From assembly GCA_910585415.1 (NCBI GenBank), contig CAJUDT010000004.1, positions 1 through 57,431 of the forward strand: a stretch of DNA of 57,431 bases. The letters are read 5' to 3'. Each line of letters begins with the position of its first letter. Within the stretch, counting starts at the first letter, position 1. The stretch is from an uncultured Flavonifractor sp. (GTDB lineage Bacteria > Bacillota > Clostridia > Oscillospirales > Oscillospiraceae). Positions 16,031 through 23,009 of the stretch are shown here, in pieces. Under the pieces are notes generated by a model that did not search any database, was not told the DNA's origin, and was given only the letters and a program-made list of their open reading frames with translations. The translations under genes were made by a program, and so were the position numbers.

Positions 16031-16079
16031 CAATCCGCCCCACTGACAGGAGACTCCTGTCAGTGGGGCGGATTGTTTT
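16031..16079 (+). terminator. Very strong intrinsic terminator
   Basis: A perfect 21-bp stem (CAATCCGCCCCACTGACAGG-A and its complement) with a three-base loop GAC is followed by TTTT. It lies about 170 bases after the CBS transporter stop, beyond the hairpin array, and faces the converging minus-strand gene. Confidence 0.8.
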
Positions 16080-16100
16080 GCAGGATAAGGGGGGCCGTCC

Positions 16101-16201
16101 AGCACCTGGGTGCGTGACCGGGCGCAGGGGTGAAAGCCGGCACCGGGTTGGAGGCGCTACGGAAGTTCTTTTTGATTCTTTTTCTTACAAGAAAAAGAAT
16201 C
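16101..16201 (-). repeat. REP-like repeat, copy B, overlapping a gene end
   Basis: Read on the minus strand it starts GATTCTTTTTCTTGTAAG with the same palindrome as copy A at 3660, then AAAAAGAACTTCC and GCCCGGTCACG. The full palindrome with its flanks is at 16174-16201. The element overlaps the 3' end of the O-antigen ligase gene and supplies its last codons. Confidence 0.7.
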
Positions 16202-17716
16202 GGGACGGGCGAGCTTGACGCAGGCTGTAATGATGCCGAAGAGGAACCACCAGGTGAACATGTTGCGGGGGTAGAACCAGGTGTACTCGGCAATGCCTAT
16301 GACCAGGATGCCGCAGAAGGCGCCAATAGAGGCGGCGAGAAGCCGCTTGACGCGCTTATCCGCGGTGGAGAACAGGGCTTTTGCGCCGGTCTTTAGCTGC
16401 CAGAGCAGCAGGGCCAGGAAGGAAATGATTCCCCAGATGCCCGTCTCACCCCACATTTGCAGGTAGTTGTTGTGGGTGTGGACCGGATAGGTGCCGTCAA
16501 AAATGGTGGGATAGGTCTCAAAGGTCTTTTTCATGATATCCGTGCCCAGACCTACGCCCCGGACCCAGTAGTCCCGCATGAGATTGGTGGTGGTGTCGAA
16601 AATCTCAAAGCGGTAGCGGGTGGAGGTGTCGTGGGCGTTGCCAATGGACAAAATCCGATTGTAAATGGTCTCCGGCAGGAAGGGAATGGCCGCGACGCCC
16701 AGCAGGAGGAACACCGGCACAAACCGCCAGTCCATCAGCGCCAGGAACACCACCACCGCCAAAGCCAGCCCAATCCAGCCAGAACGGGAATAGGTGAAGC
16801 CGATGGCCGCCGCGCCCACGGCCAGGGAGAGCAGAGAGAGTATTTTCCCCCGCCAGCGGCAGTTTAAGAACAGAGCCAAGTCCAGGGGCAGGAGCATGAC
16901 CAGCTGCTCGGCAAAGTTGTTGGGGTTGTCGAAGAAGGAGTACACCCGGCCGGGCATTCCCGCGTTGACGTACATATCCTGCTGAGAGGCGATGACATCC
17001 ACGCCCACATACCCCTGATAGCACCCGTACAGCGCCGCCGCAGAGACGCCCAGCACCGCCAGGGAAACCACCAGCTGGAGCTGCTCATACTTGCGCACCG
17101 AGCTGACCAGCACCAGCACCAGCAGGAAACCGGTCAGGTGGAAGAAGAAAAACCGCATGGACATCCGGGTGGACAGGGACGCGGCCAGAGAGATGCAGAT
17201 GAAGCCCATATAGAAAATCATATAGGGCCCCAGCCGGTCCAGCTCCAGCCGGAGCTTGGGCCGGGTTGCGCTCCCCACCACAAAGAGGCACAGAACCCCC
17301 GCCGCTCCCGCAAAGCCGTAGATGTTATTCCACATACCATGGGGGGCCACCAGCATGACCAGCATCAGCAGGCCAAGGAAGAAATAGGAAGCCCCGCCCA
17401 TGGCGGCGAGAAGCTGGAAGCACACGCTCCCGTCCCAGAGCCTCCGCAGAGTCTGATAAAGCCACTTGGCGGCGGCGCAGGGAATGTTCACCAGCCCCGT
17501 AAAGAGCCCGCAGGCCAAGCTGTGGGGCCAGGCCCGGGGTATACGCCCCTCCCGCCAGACGAAGGCGCAGAGGGCGCTCTCGCCGGACTGGCGGCGGAAG
17601 AAGTTCTCAATGCCGTCCAGGGCGCGGCCAATGCCGCTGGTTGGTCCCGCAGCGCCCCAGGCCCCAAAAAAGGCCAGCAGAAACCGCAGGACGGCGCTGT
17701 TTCGTGTAATCGACAT
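16157..17716 (-). CDS. O-antigen ligase/polymerase-family membrane protein (Wzy_C)
   Basis: 519 residues with ten or more hydrophobic segments. The large extracytoplasmic loop (about 375-440) carries STRYRFEIFDTTTNLMRDYWVRGVG and HTHNNYLQMWGETGIWG, the His-rich signature of Wzy_C ligases/polymerases, which transfer or polymerise undecaprenyl-linked polysaccharide on the outer membrane face. In a Gram-positive this fits capsule, teichoic-like or exopolysaccharide assembly. It lies 17 bases after a GT4 gene in the same operon. The extreme C-terminus (CKKKNQKELP) is encoded by a dispersed repeat, so the original stop was probably replaced. AAAGGAG precedes the ATG. Confidence 0.85.
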   Translation of the reverse strand: MSITRNSAVLRFLLAFFGAWGAAGPTSGIGRALDGIENFFRRQSGESALCAFVWREGRIPRAWPHSLACGLFTGLVNIPCAAAKWLYQTLRRLWDGSVCFQLLAAMGGASYFFLGLLMLVMLVAPHGMWNNIYGFAGAAGVLCLFVVGSATRPKLRLELDRLGPYMIFYMGFICISLAASLSTRMSMRFFFFHLTGFLLVLVLVSSVRKYEQLQLVVSLAVLGVSAAALYGCYQGYVGVDVIASQQDMYVNAGMPGRVYSFFDNPNNFAEQLVMLLPLDLALFLNCRWRGKILSLLSLAVGAAAIGFTYSRSGWIGLALAVVVFLALMDWRFVPVFLLLGVAAIPFLPETIYNRILSIGNAHDTSTRYRFEIFDTTTNLMRDYWVRGVGLGTDIMKKTFETYPTIFDGTYPVHTHNNYLQMWGETGIWGIISFLALLLWQLKTGAKALFSTADKRVKRLLAASIGAFCGILVIGIAEYTWFYPRNMFTWWFLFGIITACVKLARPDSFSCKKKNQKELP

Positions 17717-17733
17717 GTTGCATACTCCTTTAT

Positions 17734-18846
17734 TCAGCCTTGGGGACGGCTCAGTGCCGCTTGATAGACCTGACTGGTGGCCTGGACCATCTTGTGGACC
17801 TCAAAGCGCTCCTGTACCGTCTCCAGGGCCCGCGTCCGGCACTGGGCCAGAAAGGCCGGGTCCTCCAAAAAGCGCTTCATGGCCTGGGCCATGGATTCCG
17901 GGTTGTCGTACTCCACCAGCAGGCCGCAGGCGGTCTTGTCGTTGACAATGTCGGAATTGCCCCCCATATCTGTGGCAATCACCGGCAGGCCCGCCGCCAT
18001 AGCCTCGATAATCAGGAAGGACAGGGCCTCGTGGCGGGAGGAATTGACGTACAAATCGGACCCCTTGTACAAATTCTTGATGTCCTTGCGGAACCCGATG
18101 AAGCGCACCCGCTCCCCCAGCTCCAGCTCCCTGGCCTGGGCCTGGGCGGCCTCCAGCAGGGGGCCGTCTCCCGCCAAGACCAGAGTAAAGGGCCGCTCTG
18201 TCAGCTGCGTCAGGCGCTTTACCGAGTCCAACAGATAGTGGTGGCCCTTGTCACCGGCAAAGCGGGAGGCGCAGAGCATGACAAAGGCATCCGCCGCTAG
18301 ACCCAGCTCCTGCCGGAGGGTGGATTCGGAGCGGTCCCCGGCCCATGCCTCCGGGTCCACCGCGTTGAACACCACCCGAATGCGCTCCCCGCTCCAGCCG
18401 TTGTCTATGAGTACCTCCCGGCCCCGGTTGCATACGGCGATAATCTGGTCCTGCTTCTTGTCCAGAATCCGGTTGGTGAACCGGGTAATGCCGTCGTTGG
18501 CCTGGACGAAGTGGTTGGTGTACACCACCCGCAGGCTGGGCAGATACCGCTTGGCCAGCAGGGCGGTGTAATGCTCCCGCAGGTAGTGGCAGTGGACCAG
18601 CTCAATGCCCCACTCCTGGCAGAGCGCCGCCAGCTCCCGGGCGGCGCGGAAGTCGAACCGGCGGCGCATCTCCAGCCGCCGCACCGGAACGCCCAGGGCC
18701 TCCATGCGCTCCACCAGGAGCCCGCCCTGGTTGTAGGCAAAATAGGGCTCCACCTGACCGCCGGCGGAGAGATAACGCACCAGGGTTTCCACATACCGCT
18801 CGGTGCCCGCCTTTCCGGCAAAGTTGAGCAGATAGAGTACCTTCAT
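17734..18846 (-). CDS. GT4-family glycosyltransferase
   Basis: 370 residues with the GT-B two-domain layout. The N-terminal part carries the Gly-rich loop NFAGKAGTERYVETL and HCHYLREHYTALLAKR. The C-terminal donor domain begins RVVFNAVDPEAW, with ASRFAGDKGHHYLLD and the retaining E-x7-E region SRHEALSFLIIEAMAAGLPVIATDMGGNSDIV. It probably adds a sugar from a nucleotide donor to a lipid-linked or surface glycan. The following Wzy-like gene supports polysaccharide assembly. AAAGGAG precedes the ATG. Sugar specificity cannot be read. Confidence 0.88.
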   Translation of the reverse strand: MKVLYLLNFAGKAGTERYVETLVRYLSAGGQVEPYFAYNQGGLLVERMEALGVPVRRLEMRRRFDFRAARELAALCQEWGIELVHCHYLREHYTALLAKRYLPSLRVVYTNHFVQANDGITRFTNRILDKKQDQIIAVCNRGREVLIDNGWSGERIRVVFNAVDPEAWAGDRSESTLRQELGLAADAFVMLCASRFAGDKGHHYLLDSVKRLTQLTERPFTLVLAGDGPLLEAAQAQARELELGERVRFIGFRKDIKNLYKGSDLYVNSSRHEALSFLIIEAMAAGLPVIATDMGGNSDIVNDKTACGLLVEYDNPESMAQAMKRFLEDPAFLAQCRTRALETVQERFEVHKMVQATSQVYQAALSRPQG

Positions 18847-18932
18847 GAGGGCGTCTCCTTTCCAGTAGGGAAGATTACATCCATTTTACAGGAAATCCGG
18901 CGGAAAATCAACTGCGGAAATGAAACCCGCCG

Positions 18933-20216
18933 CTATTTTCCCGCAGGCTTGGAAGGCTTCTGCTCCAGCAGCTGGGCGGACACCCGCTCCAGCTCGTCCT
19001 TTTTGTGGAAGCGCTCGGCAATGCCGCCAGTGGCCGGGGAGGCCTGGGGCTGGCGGCGGAAGGCCAGCTTCAGCAGCACCGGCGTCAGTACTGCACACCC
19101 CACGACCATAATGACAATGGGGGTCATCATGGCCTGCCCCAGCGCCCCCATGGCCAATCCCCGGTTGGCTACGATCAGGGCCACCTCGCCCCGGCAGGAC
19201 ATGCCCATACCCACCTGAAGGCACTCGGCGGGCTGGAAGCCGCACAGCCGCGCCCCCAGGCCGCAGCCGATGATTTTGGACAGCACCGCCACAAGCAGCA
19301 GGAGCAGCGAGAACAGCACCAGCTGTGCGGAGAGTTCCGGCAGCTCCACCTGAATGCCGATGCTGGCGAAAAACACCGGCGTCAGCAGAAGATAGCTCAG
19401 GGGCTCAAATTTCGACTGAATATACTGGGCCTTGGACGTGGAGGCGACCACCACACCGGCCACAAAGGCCCCAATGATATCCGCCACCCCGAAAAATTCC
19501 TCGGCGCAGTAGGCCAGCACCAGACAGAGCACAAAGGCCAGCACCGGATACCGCCGGAGATTTTTCCCATGGGCGTGTTCAATCATCCACCGGAACAGGC
19601 GGATCCCCCCAAAGGCCACCGCGATGGAGCAGACAAAAAACAGCGCGATTTTCAGCAGGACCAGCAGCAGATTGGTCCCGCTCCCGGCCATACCGGCCAC
19701 AAGGGTGAGGGCCACCAGCCCCAGCACGTCGTCAATCAGGGCGGCGGCCAGAATGGTGCTCCCCACCCGGGTGTCCAGCCGTCCCAGCTCCTTGAGGGTC
19801 TCCACCGTAATGCTCACCGAGGTAGCGGTGAGTACGGTGCCCAGAAAGATGTTTTCCAGCAAAGTGTTATCCGGCAGCCACCCCGCCAGCCCCGCCAGCC
19901 AGCCGAACCCGGCTCCCATGACCAGGGGGACCAGCACGCCGCACAGGGCCACGCAGAAGCCCGCCTTTCCGGCGCTGCGCAGCTCCCGCAGGTCGGTGCC
20001 CATACCGGCGGTAAAGAGGATGACAATGACCCCCAGCTCGCTGATTTGAGCGAGAAAGGCCGTCTCCGACAGCACATTCAACAGAGCGGGACCCAGCACC
20101 AGGCCCGCCAGCAGGGACCCGACAACACGGGGCATTTGAAATTTTCCGGTGACAATGCCGATGAGCTTGGTGCTGAAAAGAATCAGCGCCAAATCCAGCA
20201 GATAATGATAGGTCAT
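18933..20216 (-). CDS. Cation:proton antiporter, CPA2 (Kef-type) family
   Basis: 427 residues with 11-13 hydrophobic segments. Family motifs include MPRVVGSLLAGLVLGP, the ALIDDVLG segment with the adjacent Asp pair typical of CPA2 ion sites, and CRGEVALIVANRGLAMGAL near the end. It exchanges K+ or Na+ for protons; there is no RCK/TrkA-N domain, so it is the short NapA/KefB-like form. The ATG at MTYHYLLDL was chosen because GAGGGAAAGAGG lies just upstream; a start 24 codons earlier has no ribosome binding site. The ribosome binding region is part of a repeat shared with 50493. Confidence 0.88.
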   Translation of the reverse strand: MTYHYLLDLALILFSTKLIGIVTGKFQMPRVVGSLLAGLVLGPALLNVLSETAFLAQISELGVIVILFTAGMGTDLRELRSAGKAGFCVALCGVLVPLVMGAGFGWLAGLAGWLPDNTLLENIFLGTVLTATSVSITVETLKELGRLDTRVGSTILAAALIDDVLGLVALTLVAGMAGSGTNLLLVLLKIALFFVCSIAVAFGGIRLFRWMIEHAHGKNLRRYPVLAFVLCLVLAYCAEEFFGVADIIGAFVAGVVVASTSKAQYIQSKFEPLSYLLLTPVFFASIGIQVELPELSAQLVLFSLLLLLVAVLSKIIGCGLGARLCGFQPAECLQVGMGMSCRGEVALIVANRGLAMGALGQAMMTPIVIMVVGCAVLTPVLLKLAFRRQPQASPATGGIAERFHKKDELERVSAQLLEQKPSKPAGK

Positions 20217-20225
20217 AAAACCCCT

Positions 20226-20270
20226 CTTTCCCTCCGAATCCTTTGGCCGCAGCGGTTTCTCAACAGCCTG
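20226..20270. repeat. 45-base repeat shared with 50493-50537
   Basis: CTTTCCCTCCGAATCCTT is identical at both places (18 bases). The next 27 bases match at about two of three positions and end TCAACaGcCTG / TCAACtGtCTG, same orientation. Here the complement provides the ribosome binding site region of the antiporter gene. Confidence 0.6.
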
Positions 20271-20360
20271 CATACTTATCATAGTCATCCCGCTTGGATT
20301 TACAAGAGAAAATGTACACGAAAATTTCCCAGTGCCCTACCCGGTTTTTTGGCGGAGGAA

Positions 20361-20388
20361 GGGCCCCCGCAGCATCACGCGGGGGCCC
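20361..20388 (-). terminator. Hairpin after the phosphoketolase gene
   Basis: A perfect 10-bp GC stem GGGCCCCCGC/GCGGGGGCCC with an eight-base loop lies just after the stop. On the minus strand only TTCCTCC follows, so termination without a long U-run is assumed. Confidence 0.55.
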
Positions 20389-20397
20389 GGAAACCCA

Positions 20398-22827
20398 TTA
20401 AGAAAACGCGCGGGGCCAGCGCCACTCCCGTATCTCGGGCATGTCCTCCCCATGGGCGGTGATGTACTGCCGGTGCTCCACCAGCTTGTCCCGCATGAGC
20501 TGAATCAGGAAGGTACCCCGATTGCCCAGCTGGGGGAGGCGCTTGATGGTGTCAATGACCAAATCAAAGCGGTCGATGTTGTTCTGCACCCGCATATCGA
20601 AGGGGGTGGTCACCGCGCCCTCCTCCTTGTACCCCCGCACATGGAGGCGGCGGTTATGGCGGCGGTAGGTGAGCTCGTGGACCAGGGTGGGGTAGCCGTG
20701 AAAGGCAAAGATGATGGGCTTGTCCACGGTGAACAGAACGTCGTAGTCCTCGTCCGTGAGGCCGTGGGGGTGCTCCGTGTGGGGCTGGAGCTTCATCAGG
20801 TCCACCACGTTCACCACCCGGACCTTCACCTCCGGCAGGTACTGCCGCAGAATGGTTACCGCCGCCAAGGTCTCCAGGGTGGGCGTCTCCCCGCAGCAGG
20901 CCAGAACCACGTCAGGCTCCGCCCCCTGGTCGTTGGAGGCCCAGGGCCATATACCGATGCCGTGGGTACAGTGGCGCACCGCCTCATCCATGGTCAGCCA
21001 CTGGGGGCGCATGTGCTTGGAGGTGACCATGACGTTGATGTAATTGCGGCTTTTGATGCAGTGGTCAAACACCGAGAGCAGGCAGTTGGCGTCCGGGGGC
21101 AGGTAGAGACGCACCACGTCGGCCTTCTTGTTGGCCACATGGTCCAGGAAGCCGGGGTCCTGGTGGGTAAACCCGTTGTGGTCCTGCTGCCACACGTTGG
21201 AGGAGAGCACATAGTTCAGCGACGCGATATCGTGCCGCCAGGGGAGCTGCCCGGCCACCTTGAGCCACTTGGCAAACTGAGCGGCCATAGAGTCCACAAT
21301 GCGGATGAACCCCTCATAGCTGTTCAAAAACCCGTGCCGTCCGGTGAGCAGATACCCTTCAAGCCAACCCTGGCACACATGCTCGGAGAGCAGGGCGTCC
21401 ATTATCCGGCCGTCGGGGGCAAGAAATTCGTCAGTGTCCTCCCGCCGGGCGCTCCAGCGGCGGGGGCTGGCCTGAAAGGCGGCCTCCAGGCGGTTGCTCA
21501 GGGCCTCGTCCGGGGAGAAAATGCGGAAATTCCGGGCCCGCTGGTTCAGGCGGAGCAGGTCCCGCACATAGCCCCCCAGCTGGGCCATGTCCTCCGCCTC
21601 CACGGCCCCGGGGGCGGGGACGGTCAGGGCGTACTGGGTGAAGTCGGGGGTCCGCAGGTCCCGCAGGAGCAGTCCGCCGTTGGCGTGGGGATTGGCCCCC
21701 ATGCGCCGCTCCCCCTGGGGGGCCCCCTCCCGCAGCCAGGGGACCGGAGCCCCGTTGGCATCAAAGAGCTCCTCGGGCCGGTAGCTCCGAAGCCAGGCCT
21801 CCAGGGCGTCCAGGTCCTCCGGACGGCCTGGACGGAGGTTCAGAGGGAGCTGATGGGCCCGAAATGTCCCCTCAATGGGCAGGCCGTCCGCCGCCTTGGG
21901 CCCCGTCCACCCCTTGGGGGAGCAGAGGACCACCATGGGCCAGCGGGGCCGCTCCCGCTCTCCCAGCTCCCGGGCCCCGGCCTGGATGCGCTGGAGCTCC
22001 CGGACTGCCCAGTCCAGGGCGGCGGCCATTTTCTGGTGGAGCTGCTGGGGACAGTCCCCCTCCACCACCCGGGGCGTCCAGCCGCAGCCCCGAAAGAAGT
22101 CCTCCAGTTCCTCCCGGCTGATGCGGGCAAAGAGGGTGGGGCTGGAAATTTTGTAGCCGTTCAGATGGAGAATGGGGAGCACGGCCCCGTCGGTGGCCGG
22201 GTCCAAAAACTTGTTGGCGTGCCACGCGGCGGCCAGGGGGGCAGTCTCGGCCTCCCCGTCCCCCACCACACAGGCGGCAATCAGGTCCGGGTTGTCCATC
22301 ACCGCCCCAAAGGCGTGGGAGAGGGAGTACCCCAGCTCCCCGCCCTCGTTGATGGAACCGGGGGTGGCGGGGTTGCAGTGGCTCCCCAGCCCGCCGGGGA
22401 AGGAGAACTGTCGGAACAGAAAGCGCATTCCCTCCTCGTCCTGACTGGCGTTGGGGTAAACCTCGCTGTAGGTGCCCTCCAGGTAGGTCTGGGCCACCAC
22501 GGCGCTCCCCCCGTGGCCGGGGCCGCAGACGTAAATCATGTTCAGGTCGTTCTTGACAATGACCCGGTTTAGGTGGGTGTAGATGAAGTTCTGCCCCGGT
22601 ACGGTTCCCCAGTGGCCCACCGGCTGGCGCTTCAAATGCTCCGGCGCCAGGGGCTCCCGCAGCAGGGGATTGTCCAGCAGGTAGAGCTGTCCGGCGGAGA
22701 GGTAGTTGGACGCCCGCCACCAGGCGTCCAGCCGCTCCAGCTCCTGCCTGGACAGCGGATCCCGTCTGGACATGCGCGTGGAGGTCTTGGCGGAGTGCTT
22801 GCTCTTGCTTATGTGGTTCTCCGGCAT
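20398..22827 (-). CDS. xpk: Xylulose-5-phosphate/fructose-6-phosphate phosphoketolase
   Basis: 809 residues, the usual phosphoketolase length. It cleaves xylulose-5-P (and often fructose-6-P) with phosphate to acetyl phosphate plus glyceraldehyde-3-P or erythrose-4-P using thiamine diphosphate. GHWGTVPGQNFIY at 71-83, GPGHGG near 102-107 and the ThDP-binding VVGDGEAETAPLAAAWH at about 187-203 are diagnostic. The first 22 residues are polar and poorly conserved; Met19 is an alternative start, but AGGGGG before the first ATG favours the long form. It is transcribed alone from a good promoter. Confidence 0.95.
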   Translation of the reverse strand: MPENHISKSKHSAKTSTRMSRRDPLSRQELERLDAWWRASNYLSAGQLYLLDNPLLREPLAPEHLKRQPVGHWGTVPGQNFIYTHLNRVIVKNDLNMIYVCGPGHGGSAVVAQTYLEGTYSEVYPNASQDEEGMRFLFRQFSFPGGLGSHCNPATPGSINEGGELGYSLSHAFGAVMDNPDLIAACVVGDGEAETAPLAAAWHANKFLDPATDGAVLPILHLNGYKISSPTLFARISREELEDFFRGCGWTPRVVEGDCPQQLHQKMAAALDWAVRELQRIQAGARELGERERPRWPMVVLCSPKGWTGPKAADGLPIEGTFRAHQLPLNLRPGRPEDLDALEAWLRSYRPEELFDANGAPVPWLREGAPQGERRMGANPHANGGLLLRDLRTPDFTQYALTVPAPGAVEAEDMAQLGGYVRDLLRLNQRARNFRIFSPDEALSNRLEAAFQASPRRWSARREDTDEFLAPDGRIMDALLSEHVCQGWLEGYLLTGRHGFLNSYEGFIRIVDSMAAQFAKWLKVAGQLPWRHDIASLNYVLSSNVWQQDHNGFTHQDPGFLDHVANKKADVVRLYLPPDANCLLSVFDHCIKSRNYINVMVTSKHMRPQWLTMDEAVRHCTHGIGIWPWASNDQGAEPDVVLACCGETPTLETLAAVTILRQYLPEVKVRVVNVVDLMKLQPHTEHPHGLTDEDYDVLFTVDKPIIFAFHGYPTLVHELTYRRHNRRLHVRGYKEEGAVTTPFDMRVQNNIDRFDLVIDTIKRLPQLGNRGTFLIQLMRDKLVEHRQYITAHGEDMPEIREWRWPRAFS

Positions 22828-22865
22828 CGTAACATCCCCCTTACGGCAGTTTGATAGCTGCTTCT

Positions 22866-22894
22866 ATCTTACCCAGCGGGGTCAGAGAAGTCAA
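22866..22894 (-). promoter_or_regulatory. Promoter of xpk
   Basis: On the minus strand TTGACT and TAAGAT are separated by 17 bases; the -10 box lies 39 bases before the xpk ATG. Confidence 0.7.
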
Positions 22895-22940
22895 TACCTT
22901 CCGGCTTACCGGCGTAAAAACTGGCGGAAGAAAGGCAAGC

Positions 22941-22976
22941 GGCGGCGCGGAGTTCCCCAAAAGGCTCCGCGCCGCC
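22941..22976 (-). terminator. Hairpin after the M13 peptidase gene
   Basis: A perfect 12-bp stem GGCGGCGCGGAG/CTCCGCGCCGCC with a 12-base loop lies 34 bases beyond the M13 stop. The minus-strand downstream sequence GCTTGCCTTTCTT is only moderately T-rich. Confidence 0.55.
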
Positions 22977-23009
22977 GGAAACCAGGGGCTGGTGAAGGCC
23001 CTCAGAGGG

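Noticed and set aside
20217..20288. 24-codon N-terminal extension of the CPA2 antiporter
   Set aside because: It has no ribosome binding site and is polar and atypical; the next ATG has GAGGGAAAGAGG and starts directly with the first membrane helix.
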